Below, piece after piece: positions 53,893 through 62,125 of a stretch of 64,000 nt of DNA (positions within the stretch are counted from its first letter, which is position 1; each line of letters starts with the position of its first letter). The notes below the pieces were generated by a model. The model was not told where the DNA came from. It did no database searches and was given only the letters and a program-made list of their open reading frames with translations. The position numbers and the translations under genes were made by a program. The DNA is taken from contig NZ_MU158689.1 in assembly GCF_015209965.1 (NCBI RefSeq), positions 1,027,629-1,091,628 on the forward strand, read 5' to 3'. Source of the DNA: Sphingobacterium pedocola (GTDB lineage Bacteria > Bacteroidota > Bacteroidia > Sphingobacteriales > Sphingobacteriaceae).

Positions 53893-54756
53893 ATGAAGAA
53901 GTACATGTCGTTAGTGTTGTTTGCACACAGTGTTTTTGCTTTGCCTTTTGCGATTATAGGTTTTTTCTTAGCCGTGAACACGACGGATTATCAATTTGAA
54001 TGGAAACTATTTGTACTCATGTTGCTATGTATGGTAAGTGCGCGGAATGCAGCAATGGCATTCAATCGTTATTTGGATAGGGATATAGATGCGCTAAATC
54101 CGCGTACAGCAGTGAGAGATATTCCCGCGGGGAAAATCAGCCCAGCCAACGCACTTGTTTTTACGATTATAAATTGTGTGGTGTTTATGACGGCTACGTA
54201 CTTCATTAATCCGATGTGTTTGGCTCTTTCTCCTGTTGCACTTTTTGTCGTGTTGTTTTATTCGTATATGAAAAGAATATCACCTTTGTGTCATCTGGTC
54301 TTAGGATTGGGATTGGGATTAGCGCCACTCGGTGCGTATTTGGCAGTAACAGGGAGCTTCTCTATTGTTCCCGTTTTTTTGGGACTTTCTGTTTTAACTT
54401 GGGTTTCGGGTTTTGATATTATATATGCGTTGCAAGATGAGGCCTTTGATCGGGCCAATGGACTGAATTCTATCCCGGCAAATTTTGGTGCAAGAAAAGC
54501 TTTGCGAATTTCAGAAGCATTGCACGTTTTCTCATTTGTGTTTGTAATTCTCCCAGCCTTTTTTACAGAAGTGGGACTATTTTATTATTTTGGAGTGATG
54601 TTTTATGGACTTCTTTTGGTCTACCAGCACCGGATTGTAAATCCTACTGATCTCAGTAGAGTGAATCGCGCATTTATGACGACAAATGGAGTCGCTTCAG
54701 TTATCTTTGCTTTCTTCTTTTTAATGGATGTTGTATTCCAACATTGGTTTTTTTGA
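53893..54756 (+). CDS. UbiA-family prenyltransferase (MqnP-like)
   Basis: A 287-residue integral membrane prenyltransferase. The first metal-binding motif is N58-x3-D62-x3-D66 in FNRYLDRDID, followed by NPRTAVRDIPAGK, and the second is YALQDEAFDRANGLNSIPA. Eight to nine helices are visible. The sequence is of the UbiA-like type used in the futalosine route to menaquinone (MqnP); direct use of 4-hydroxybenzoate is the alternative. It starts 51 bases after engB on the same strand. No other menaquinone gene is in the window, so the pathway role is inferred. Confidence 0.85.
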   Translation: MKKYMSLVLFAHSVFALPFAIIGFFLAVNTTDYQFEWKLFVLMLLCMVSARNAAMAFNRYLDRDIDALNPRTAVRDIPAGKISPANALVFTIINCVVFMTATYFINPMCLALSPVALFVVLFYSYMKRISPLCHLVLGLGLGLAPLGAYLAVTGSFSIVPVFLGLSVLTWVSGFDIIYALQDEAFDRANGLNSIPANFGARKALRISEALHVFSFVFVILPAFFTEVGLFYYFGVMFYGLLLVYQHRIVNPTDLSRVNRAFMTTNGVASVIFAFFFLMDVVFQHWFF

Positions 54757-54772
54757 ACTGTTTTTTTATAAT

Positions 54773-55024
54773 GAGGCTGTCTCCTAGGTCTTATAAAGCG
54801 AGTAAACGTCATTTCGACCAAAGGGAGAACCGAGCTTGCCCGCCTCTCGGAGGGCAAGCGAGCTCGCCGTAGGCAAATCTAACGACATATATATTATATA
54901 TAAAGTATTGAAAATCAAATACACTTCAGTTATTCATGCTTTTAGATTTATCTTCGATGAGCCCTTCGGGTTTCTCCTCGTTCCTCGTCGAAATGACGAC
55001 ATAGTTTACTTAGGAGATAGCCTC
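54773..55024. repeat. Dispersed-type intergenic element with terminal inverted repeats
   Basis: GAGGCTGTCTCCTAGG (54773-54788) matches the complement of CTTAGGAGATAGCCTC (55009-55024) at 14 of 16 positions. Inside, CGTCATTTCGAC (54807-54818) pairs exactly with GTCGAAATGACG (54987-54998), and GCTTGCCC/GGGCAAGC (54834-54841/54852-54859) makes a central stem. The motif around GTCGAAATGACG with TCCTCGTTCCTCG is one I recognize as frequent between genes of Bacteroidota. It is about 252 bp with no coding capacity, so it is MITE- or REP-like. Confidence 0.65.
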
Positions 55025-55032
55025 CCGATAAA

Positions 55033-55094
55033 AAAAATGCTTTTATATGCAATCGTTATTAAATTGCATATAAAAGCATTTTTATCTAAGTTTG
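55033..55094 (+). promoter_or_regulatory. topA promoter with overlapping 21-bp inverted repeat
   Basis: A -33 TTG (55064-55066), a 20-base spacer and a -7 box TAAGTTTG (55087-55094) fit the Bacteroidota promoter. A perfect inverted repeat with 21-bp arms (55033-55053 and 55063-55083, 9-base centre, core GCTTTTATATGCAAT) covers the -33 element and the spacer. The same design occurs at 59478-59531. Confidence 0.75.
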
Positions 55095-55113
55095 CAGAAA
55101 TCTTAACAACTAA

Positions 55114-57483
55114 ATGGCTAAAAATTTACTGATAGTAGAGTCGCCGGCGAAGGCAAAAACGATAGAAGGATATCTTGGGAAAGACTTTTTAGTAAAGTCT
55201 AGTTACGGACATATTCGTGATTTGGTAAAGGGCGATGACGCTATAGATACGGAAAATAAATTTCAACAAAAGTATGAAGTTCCTTCGGATAAGAAGGCCA
55301 TAGTTAGTGAGTTAAAGAAATTAGCTAAAGCTGCAGAGATGGTTTGGTTAGCATCCGATGAGGATCGCGAGGGGGAAGCTATTTCATGGCATTTATTTGA
55401 GACACTAGGATTAAAAGAAGATAACACCAAAAGAATCGTTTTTCACGAGATTACCAAACCTGCGATTTTAAAAGCAATAGATAGTCCGCGTAAAATCGAC
55501 TATAATTTAGTAAATGCGCAACAAGCTCGTCGTGTATTAGACCGTTTGGTCGGATTTGAACTTTCTCCAGTGTTATGGAGAAAAGTAAAACCTTCCTTAT
55601 CTGCAGGTCGTGTACAATCGGTAGCGGTTCGTCTTGTAGTAGATCGCGAACGCGAAATCAATAAGTTTAATGCAGAAGCGGCTTATAAAATAGTAGCCAT
55701 ATTTTACACTGGAAAGGGGAAGGAAATTTTTAAAGCTGAACTTTCTAAAAGGTTCGAAGAAAAGGAAGAGGCTTCTAAATTTTTAAAAGATTGCTTAAAT
55801 GCATCCTTTGCGATAAATAGCTTAGAGAAAAAACCGGCTAAAAGAACACCTTCGGCACCCTTTACCACTTCGACGTTACAGCAAGAGGCGAGTCGTAAAT
55901 TAGGTTTTTCGGTTGCTCGTACCATGCAAGTTGCCCAGCGATTATACGAAGCGGGGCGTATTACATACATGCGTACCGATTCCGTCAATCTATCGGATAC
56001 AGCTATTCAGGCCGCAGAACAAGAAATTTTGAAAGCGTATGGTGAAAAATACCACAAGCTACGTAAATATAAGACAAAATCGGCTGGCGCTCAAGAAGCA
56101 CACGAGGCTATTCGTCCTACTTATTTTTCAGAACATACTATCGAAGGTGACGCGTCAGAAAAAAGGCTTTATGAGTTGATCTGGAAACGTGCTATCGCTT
56201 CTCAGATGAGTGAAGCAGAATTCGAAAAAACGGTTGCTAAAGTGGGGATATCAACACGATCAGAGGAGTTGATTGCTTCCGGTGAAGTGATGAAGTTTGA
56301 CGGATTCTTAAAAGTCTACTTCGAGTCTATTGATGAAGACCAGGAAACAGCTACAGATAATGATTCAGACAACACGTTATTGCCACCATTGGAAAAAGGC
56401 CAACAGCTTACGTTGAATGAAATGACTGCTACCGAGCGCTTTTCTCGTCCTCCTGCTCGTTACACGGAAGCCTCACTAGTTAAGAAGTTGGAAGAATTGG
56501 GGATAGGAAGACCTTCTACCTATGCTCCTACGATTTCTACCATTCAAAATAGGGGATACGTAGTAAAAGAGGAACGAGAAGGAAAAATACGTGAATTCAC
56601 CGTTTTAACGTTAAATAGCGGCGAGATTCAAGAGGCGATCAAAACGGAAGTGACAGGAGCGGAGCGTAATAAAATGTTCCCGACTGATATCGGTGTATTG
56701 GTAAATGATTTTCTTGTTGAGCATTTTAAAGGTATTATAGATTTCAATTTCACGGCTAAAGTGGAAAAGGAATTCGACGAAATCGCGCAAGGCAATAAAG
56801 AATGGACAGATATGTTGGAAGGTTTTTACATTCCTTTCCATAGCGAGGTTCAAGATACATTGGAGAATGCCGAACGTGCCACACATGAACGAGAACTGGG
56901 AGTAGATACTATCTCTGGTAAACCTGTGAGTGTACGTGTTGGAAGATTTGGACCTTTGGTTCAGATCGGTACGGCGGAAGACGAAGAGAAACCTCGTTTT
57001 GCTTCTTTGCGCAAGGGACAGATGATAGAAACCATCACGTTCGAAGAGGCAATGGAACTCTTTAAGTTGCCAAAAAAAGTTGGTGAATATGAAGAAAAAG
57101 AAATGACTGTAGCTATCGGTCGATTTGGTCCTTATATACGCCATAATTCTGCTTTCTATTCGTTGCCAAAAGGAATTGATCCGTTAGATGTAACACAAAA
57201 ACAAGCTATAGATATCATCAATGAAAAACGTCAAAAGGATATCGAAAAAATAATACGGGTGTTTGATGAAAATCCAGAAGCACGAATCGAAAATGGCCGA
57301 TGGGGACCATTTGTTCGTTTTGGAAAACAGAACCTGAAAATTCCGAAAGGAACAGATGTAAGTGCGATTACCTATGAGGATGTTTTGAAATGGGCTGAGA
57401 GTGATCCAAAAGCAAAGACAGGTAAATCGGCAAAGAAAACGACTACGCGTAAAACTACTGCTAAAACTGCAAAAAAGAAATAG
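55114..57483 (+). CDS. topA: DNA topoisomerase I
   Basis: A 789-residue type IA topoisomerase that relaxes negative supercoils. The TOPRIM domain starts LLIVESPAKAKTIEGYLG and includes ASDEDREGEAI; the nucleophile is Tyr285 in GRITYMRTDS. LSAGRVQSVAVRLV and RYTEASLVKKLEELGIGRPS are core motifs. Instead of C-terminal zinc fingers there are topoisomerase C-terminal repeats (VGRFGPLVQIG, IGRFGPYIRHN, NGRWGPFVRFGK) and a Lys-rich tail, as usual in Bacteroidota. A hypothetical gene follows after 6 bases, then cmk. Its promoter holds a large inverted repeat. Confidence 0.97.
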   Translation: MAKNLLIVESPAKAKTIEGYLGKDFLVKSSYGHIRDLVKGDDAIDTENKFQQKYEVPSDKKAIVSELKKLAKAAEMVWLASDEDREGEAISWHLFETLGLKEDNTKRIVFHEITKPAILKAIDSPRKIDYNLVNAQQARRVLDRLVGFELSPVLWRKVKPSLSAGRVQSVAVRLVVDREREINKFNAEAAYKIVAIFYTGKGKEIFKAELSKRFEEKEEASKFLKDCLNASFAINSLEKKPAKRTPSAPFTTSTLQQEASRKLGFSVARTMQVAQRLYEAGRITYMRTDSVNLSDTAIQAAEQEILKAYGEKYHKLRKYKTKSAGAQEAHEAIRPTYFSEHTIEGDASEKRLYELIWKRAIASQMSEAEFEKTVAKVGISTRSEELIASGEVMKFDGFLKVYFESIDEDQETATDNDSDNTLLPPLEKGQQLTLNEMTATERFSRPPARYTEASLVKKLEELGIGRPSTYAPTISTIQNRGYVVKEEREGKIREFTVLTLNSGEIQEAIKTEVTGAERNKMFPTDIGVLVNDFLVEHFKGIIDFNFTAKVEKEFDEIAQGNKEWTDMLEGFYIPFHSEVQDTLENAERATHERELGVDTISGKPVSVRVGRFGPLVQIGTAEDEEKPRFASLRKGQMIETITFEEAMELFKLPKKVGEYEEKEMTVAIGRFGPYIRHNSAFYSLPKGIDPLDVTQKQAIDIINEKRQKDIEKIIRVFDENPEARIENGRWGPFVRFGKQNLKIPKGTDVSAITYEDVLKWAESDPKAKTGKSAKKTTTRKTTAKTAKKK

Positions 57484-57489
57484 CCTGCT

Positions 57490-57903
57490 ATGAAAAGGGA
57501 TCTTCCAGAGAATATTGTAGAGGATATTTCAGTGGCTATCGTTTTAGAAGGCGAGACGCCTGTTCTTAAAAACTGGGTTGTATATCTTGTTAATGAGAAA
57601 GAAGTGCCGCTTACCAATGTACTGGTGAGTTCCAAAGGTTATGGAGAGAAAGATGGAAAGCAGGTTAAAACAACGACTTTACGTCATTTTATAGGGGACG
57701 TTGAAGGGAAGTCATCTGTTAAAATAGAAGCGATAGACGAAGGTGTATTTGGATTGACCAACGAATATTGGTTGAGTTATTATATTAATGGTACGATTTA
57801 CGATAAAAAATATATTTTTCTTCCGGAAAGTATCGTTGATGAAAATTTATCTAAAGTTCCGATAGTAAACAAACCTGGTGTCCTCATAGGAGGGATGAAT
57901 TAA
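57490..57903 (+). CDS. Conserved-type hypothetical protein between topA and cmk
   Basis: A 137-residue protein with no signal peptide and no motif I recognize. It has predicted beta-strands (SVAIVLEGETPVLKNWVVYL; EYWLSYYINGTIYDKKYIFL) and a glycine-rich end (PGVLIGGMN). Tight spacing (6 bases after topA, 3 before cmk) shows it is translated with these housekeeping genes. I recall similar small proteins in Sphingobacteria, sometimes mislabelled as tRNA-synthetase subunits, but no function is supported. Confidence 0.82.
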   Translation: MKRDLPENIVEDISVAIVLEGETPVLKNWVVYLVNEKEVPLTNVLVSSKGYGEKDGKQVKTTTLRHFIGDVEGKSSVKIEAIDEGVFGLTNEYWLSYYINGTIYDKKYIFLPESIVDENLSKVPIVNKPGVLIGGMN

Positions 57904-57906
57904 AAA

Positions 57907-58587
57907 ATGGCAAGACGTAATTTTATTATCGCAATAGACGGTTACTCCAGTTGTGGGAAGAGTACTGTTGCTAAGGCTTTGGCGAAAAAGTTGCACTTCG
58001 TATTTGTCGATAGTGGAGCGATGTACCGCGCGGTTACACTCTATTTTCTTCGAAATGAGGTGGATCTCGATAATACAGCAGCCGTTGTGCAGGCACTAGC
58101 CGACATTCATATCGATTTTATTCCTAATACAGCACAAACACAGATTTTACTCAATGGTGAAGATATTTCGGAAGAAATTCGTCAGATGGCTGTTTCTGAA
58201 CAAGTGAGTGAGGTGAGTGCCATTAAAGAGGTTCGTCATGCGATGGTGGCCCAACAGCAGAAATTAGGTAGCCGCCGTAATATTGTTATGGACGGTCGTG
58301 ATATCGGAACCACTGTTTTTCCGGATGCCGATTTAAAAATATTCATGACGGCAAGTCCGAGTGTAAGGGCCGAAAGAAGATATGCGGAGTTAACAGCGAA
58401 AGGGGAAAACGTGACAATGGAAGAAATTCAAGAAAATCTGAGTCATCGGGATCATATCGACAGCACGCGTGAAGAGAGCCCATTAAGACAGGCAGCCGAT
58501 GCCCTCATACTAGACAACTCCGATCTAACGCAAGATCAACAATTAGAAATTGTATTGAATGAATATTATAAAATAAAAGAAGCTTAA
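57907..58587 (+). CDS. cmk: Cytidylate kinase
   Basis: A 226-residue (d)CMP kinase. The P-loop is GYSSCGKSTVAK near the start, VDSGAMYRAVTLYF binds the nucleotide, GRDIGTTVFPDADLKIF and HRDHIDSTREESPLRQA are the CMP-specific motifs. Length is normal. Its stop codon lies inside the left arm of a 20-bp perfect inverted repeat that acts as terminator for it and for the convergent phosphatase gene. Confidence 0.97.
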   Translation: MARRNFIIAIDGYSSCGKSTVAKALAKKLHFVFVDSGAMYRAVTLYFLRNEVDLDNTAAVVQALADIHIDFIPNTAQTQILLNGEDISEEIRQMAVSEQVSEVSAIKEVRHAMVAQQQKLGSRRNIVMDGRDIGTTVFPDADLKIFMTASPSVRAERRYAELTAKGENVTMEEIQENLSHRDHIDSTREESPLRQAADALILDNSDLTQDQQLEIVLNEYYKIKEA

Positions 58588-58610
58588 TTTTTAAGCTTCT
58601 TTTATTTTAT
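58568..58610. terminator. Bidirectional terminator, 20-bp perfect stem
   Basis: The arms 58568-58587 and 58591-58610 (core AAAAGAAGCTTAA with TTAAGCTTCTTTT) are fully complementary with a TTT loop, with A and T runs at both ends. It covers the cmk stop and the stop of the convergent HAD gene. Confidence 0.9.
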
Positions 58611-59395
58611 AAAACACCAAAGTGTTTTAATGCGTTCCAAATGCCTTCACTATCTACATCATCGGTAATGTAGTCGGCAATGTCTTTCACTTCCGGATTA
58701 GCATTTCCCATCGCTACACCCAATGCAACATGTTGCAGCATGGTAATGTCATTTCCCCCGTCTCCAAACGCCATCGTCTCTTGAATATCAACACCAAAGT
58801 GATTACAGAAAATATCAATACCTACTTTTTTGCTTTGCCCCTTTGGATTGACATCGGCAAACAGAGGTGTCCATCGTGAGGCAAGCGAATTGGGCATTAC
58901 CTTTTCCATGAATGTTTGCTCGTCTTCTGGTCCCAGAAATATATTCGTTTGTAATACGCCATTCAAATCCACATTTTCAAGATCTACCAATGGCGGAACA
59001 GGTAAATTGAGATGGGCATACATTCCTGCAATCTCCGGCGTCACATCGTGTATGGTAATCTGTTTTTCGGACATAAACGAAAAACTCAACGGATTTGTCT
59101 TAGCATATTCTAAAACGGATTGAATATCAGTCGAATCAATCGCTTGGCGAAACAGGATATGTCCTTCTTTAGTCACACAATAACCTCCATTGAAGGTAAT
59201 GTACCCGTCAAAATTCAGATATTTTACATGATCGATGCTATTAATAGATCGACCTGTCGAAAGTATAGTTTTTATTCCTTTGGCCTGTAATTGTTCTATT
59301 GCTTCTTCTGTGGATGCTGCAACTTCGTGGGTTTTAAAACTTAGTAAAGTGCCATCAATATCAAAAAAAACAGCTTTTATATTCGGATTTCGCAT
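58607..59395 (-). CDS. Cof-type HAD-IIB phosphatase
   Basis: A 262-residue HAD-superfamily hydrolase. Motif I is FFDIDGTLLSF (nucleophile and general acid aspartates), motif II LSTGRSINSI, motif III lysine in PKGQSKKVGID and motif IV FGDGGNDITML. The C2B cap domain between motifs II and III marks the Cof/SupH group, which removes phosphate from sugar phosphates, FMN or cofactors. No neighbour indicates the substrate. It is convergent with cmk and divergent from the methyltransferase. Confidence 0.93.
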   Translation of the reverse strand: MRNPNIKAVFFDIDGTLLSFKTHEVAASTEEAIEQLQAKGIKTILSTGRSINSIDHVKYLNFDGYITFNGGYCVTKEGHILFRQAIDSTDIQSVLEYAKTNPLSFSFMSEKQITIHDVTPEIAGMYAHLNLPVPPLVDLENVDLNGVLQTNIFLGPEDEQTFMEKVMPNSLASRWTPLFADVNPKGQSKKVGIDIFCNHFGVDIQETMAFGDGGNDITMLQHVALGVAMGNANPEVKDIADYITDDVDSEGIWNALKHFGVL

Positions 59396-59477
59396 AATAG
59401 CAAAGGTAAATTCTTAATTTGATAAATCGTATGTTTCCTCTGAAATTAATGTATTAAGGCAGAAGAGAGATCGATAA

Positions 59478-59531
59478 TTTGCTTTTATACGCGATTATAA
59501 TTGTGTATAAAAGCAAATATATCTAAGTTTG
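59478..59531 (+). promoter_or_regulatory. Methyltransferase-gene promoter with overlapping 18-bp inverted repeat
   Basis: TTG (59501-59503), a 20-base spacer and TAAGTTTG (59524-59531) form the promoter. Arms 59478-59495 and 59500-59517 (18 bp with two G-U-type mismatches, 4-base centre, core GCTTTTATACGCGAT) overlap it. The TATAAAAGC half lies exactly 18 bases before the -7 box, as at topA. Confidence 0.75.
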
Positions 59532-59548
59532 ACCTAACAAAAAATAAC

Positions 59549-60736
59549 ATGTCTACAGATCAATATTTTATAACACACATTCAGTCTAGTATTCAAGACG
59601 ATGACTTCATTAAATTATCATTGGGTGATTATAAAGGTGTAGAACCGGATTTGAAAAACATATATGTGAAGCCAGTTTTAATAAAACGTGCATTCAAATT
59701 ATCGTTTACCTATCGCTACAAAACACGGGATATTACCAAAAACTTTATGGTGGAGGAGGCGATAGAACAGATTCAAACGCTGTTGCAAGAGAATGGCTTT
59801 CGTATGGCGACTTTATTCACGACGAAAGAAAATACGATCTGTCAATGGAATAAGAAGAGAGGGTGGATGCTTAAATCGGAACAGCCAACGTCTGCTAAGC
59901 TTGACAGTCTTTCGCATGATTATCAAAAAGAACGTAAGATTGGTTCGACTTCAAAAAAGTACCTAGCGGAATTGCGTTTGACGGATTCGGATGGCAAGGT
60001 ATTTAAAAATGCACAGGATAAGTGGCGGCAGATCAATCATTATATCGAATTGCTAAGCTCCATGTTGAAAGAATTGCCTGCTGACAAGGAATTGAGTGTG
60101 GTTGATATGGGTGCCGGAAAAGGATACCTGACTTTCGCACTTTACGATTACCTGAATAATGAACTAAACAAACCTGCTTCTGTTGTGGGTGTGGAATATA
60201 GGGACGATCTTGTTTCACTTTGTAATAATATTGCGAGCAGTTCGAGTTTCAATAAACTGTCTTTTGTACAGGGGACAATTGAAGATTATAATCCTACACA
60301 GGAATTAAATGTATTGATTGCATTGCACGCTTGTGATACGGCTACGGATGACGCTATATTTAAAGGAATAACAAATGGGGCCGACTTAATCGTCGTGGCA
60401 CCTTGTTGCCATAAACAGGTAAGGAGGCAGCTTGAAAAAGTGAAAGCAACGAACGACTTGGATTTCATGACGCAATATGGCATCTTCTTGGAGCGTCATG
60501 CGGAAATGTTGACCGATGGCATCCGCGCATTGATTTTGGAATATTATGGTTACCAAACCAAAGTGTTACAGTTTATAGCGGATGCGCATACACCAAAAAA
60601 TGTAATGATAGTGGGGGTTAAGAAGGCAATAAATCTGAAAAAACAACACGAAATCTTAGCAAAACTACTCGCGACGAAAGCATATTTCGGAATGGAATAC
60701 CATTACCTCGAACGGTTATGTGGCCTTTCTTCCTGA
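59549..60736 (+). CDS. SAM-dependent methyltransferase (Methyltransf_32-type)
   Basis: A 395-residue class I methyltransferase. The ATG at 59549 (MSTDQYFITH) is chosen, since the one at 59501 lies before the promoter. The SAM-binding motif I is LSVVDMGAGKGYLTFALYDY near residue 190; LIALHACDTATDDAIFKG and VVAPCCHKQVRRQLEK are typical of the PF13679-like group. Residues 1-170 form an uncharacterized N-terminal domain that might bind nucleic acid. The target is unknown. It shares a rare promoter design with topA. Confidence 0.88.
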   Translation: MSTDQYFITHIQSSIQDDDFIKLSLGDYKGVEPDLKNIYVKPVLIKRAFKLSFTYRYKTRDITKNFMVEEAIEQIQTLLQENGFRMATLFTTKENTICQWNKKRGWMLKSEQPTSAKLDSLSHDYQKERKIGSTSKKYLAELRLTDSDGKVFKNAQDKWRQINHYIELLSSMLKELPADKELSVVDMGAGKGYLTFALYDYLNNELNKPASVVGVEYRDDLVSLCNNIASSSSFNKLSFVQGTIEDYNPTQELNVLIALHACDTATDDAIFKGITNGADLIVVAPCCHKQVRRQLEKVKATNDLDFMTQYGIFLERHAEMLTDGIRALILEYYGYQTKVLQFIADAHTPKNVMIVGVKKAINLKKQHEILAKLLATKAYFGMEYHYLERLCGLSS

Positions 60737-60740
60737 TATG

Positions 60741-61127
60741 CTAAGCTTCATACAGTTCCAACGGAAGATGGTCGGGGTCGGAAAAAAATGTAAATTTTTT
60801 GCCCGTGATCTCGTCTATTCGTATGTCTTCGACAGGGACATTTTTAGTACGCAGTTCTCCAACGGCTTCTTCAACGTTGGCAACAGAAAAGGCTAAATGT
60901 CGCAGTCCGGTAGCTTCTGGGCGACTGGAACGGGGTACATGCTGTGGGAATGAGAATAGTTCAATCAGGTATTGATCGCCCAATGCGAGGTCTAATTTAT
61001 AGGAATCTCTTTCTTCACGGTATGTTTCCTTTAAGATACGGAGGCCCAGTACTTCTGTATAAAATGTTTTGGATTTTTTATAATCGCTAGCAATAATGGC
61101 AATATGATGGATAGAGGTTATTCTCAT
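60741..61127 (-). CDS. VOC-family protein, YaeR/GloA2-like
   Basis: A 128-residue glyoxalase/bleomycin-resistance-fold protein. SIHHIAIIASDYKKSKTFY, IELFSFP, GLRHLAFSV and the C-terminal DPDHLPLELYE give the metal-binding His and Glu positions of the YaeR group. The reaction is unknown. It is 3 bases downstream of the DUF72 gene on the same strand and 4 bases from the convergent methyltransferase stop. Confidence 0.9.
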   Translation of the reverse strand: MRITSIHHIAIIASDYKKSKTFYTEVLGLRILKETYREERDSYKLDLALGDQYLIELFSFPQHVPRSSRPEATGLRHLAFSVANVEEAVGELRTKNVPVEDIRIDEITGKKFTFFSDPDHLPLELYEA

Positions 61128-61130
61128 TTA

Positions 61131-62036
61131 TTATTTAAATAAAGTCGGTGTATCAGATTTTTTATCTTCTGGCTTGTTCGGGATAGTCAATTCGGTTCCA
61201 ATAGCCGCATTGAGTTTTTTTATAAAATGAGCAGCTAAAAGCGGTGATTCGAGTTCCACGTTTTGGTGGATGAAAAAATAGAGATGCCGTAAACCCACGT
61301 CTTTCCACGCTTTGATTACTTCGACCCACTCCTCTAAGCGGGTATAATCAGACGGGTGGTTGGCTCCGACATAGCGCACGAAAGCTGTCGGTGTGGTTAA
61401 GCGCATGTGCATCATATCGCGCCTTCCTGCGGTATCGACTATCACATTCGTCGTTTTTGTCTTTTCTAATAATTTATAAAACTTCTTCGCTACTTCTGGA
61501 TTCGAAAACCATTCTTCGTTGCGCACTTCGACGGCTAATGGATATCCTGCCGGAAAATGAGTTAAGAAATGTTCCAAACGATCAAAATCTTTCGGTTTGT
61601 AGTTGTCAATCAATTGGAGAAAGGCCATGCCTAGTTTTTCGTCGAATAGTACAGTTGAATCCACAAAATTTTTTACTTTCTCGTCGGTATTCAATAACCT
61701 ACTGAAGTGGCTTATCGATTGTGGAATCTTTGGGAAGAATTTAAAACCTTTAGGGGTCTTTTCTTTCCAGGTTTCTACCTGTTGTTTGGACGGTGAATTA
61801 TAAAATGTCGCGTTCAACTCAATAGCATTAAACTGATTAGAATAATACAGCAGTTCGTCTTTCGTGCCACGAGGGTAAAACCCTTTCAAATCAGCTTTAT
61901 TCCATTTTGCACAGCCTACGTATACCTCCATAGCGGACTTGGAAGCTGCTTTTTTAAGTAGGGCAATGGTTTCCTTAGGAGTCTCAGGAATGCTGAAGTC
62001 AATGGTTGAAGGGTCTTCTACTTGTCCGAATTTCAT
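61131..62036 (-). CDS. DUF72 domain protein
   Basis: A 301-residue protein of the DUF72 family (TIM-barrel-like). Family marks are VYVGCAKWNKADLKGFYP, NAIELNATFYNSPSKQQVET, FKFFPKIPQSISHF, FLQLIDNY and LAVEVRNEEWF, then MHMRLTTPTAFVRYVG. Function is unproven; the family resembles sugar-isomerase-like barrels. It is co-oriented with the VOC gene after it. Confidence 0.93.
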   Translation of the reverse strand: MKFGQVEDPSTIDFSIPETPKETIALLKKAASKSAMEVYVGCAKWNKADLKGFYPRGTKDELLYYSNQFNAIELNATFYNSPSKQQVETWKEKTPKGFKFFPKIPQSISHFSRLLNTDEKVKNFVDSTVLFDEKLGMAFLQLIDNYKPKDFDRLEHFLTHFPAGYPLAVEVRNEEWFSNPEVAKKFYKLLEKTKTTNVIVDTAGRRDMMHMRLTTPTAFVRYVGANHPSDYTRLEEWVEVIKAWKDVGLRHLYFFIHQNVELESPLLAAHFIKKLNAAIGTELTIPNKPEDKKSDTPTLFK

Positions 62037-62125
62037 ATTTATTTTTTATTATTTCTATAAAAATAAGGGTTAGTTTGCGAATTTTAATAACTTAAGGCTA
62101 CAATAAAGTTAATTTTACTTTGTAT

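Larger units (their letters stand above)
54757..55113. other. Intergenic region: repeat element and topA promoter dyad
   Basis: No gene is supported in these 357 bases; a 98-codon frame across it is ruled out by its overlap with the inverted repeats and topA. It holds a repeat element (54773-55024), a perfect 21-bp-arm inverted repeat (55033-55083) and the topA promoter (55064-55094). Confidence 0.75.

Noticed and set aside
54836..55132. 98-codon frame before topA
   Set aside because: It runs through the inverted repeats of the intergenic element, the promoter dyad and into topA.
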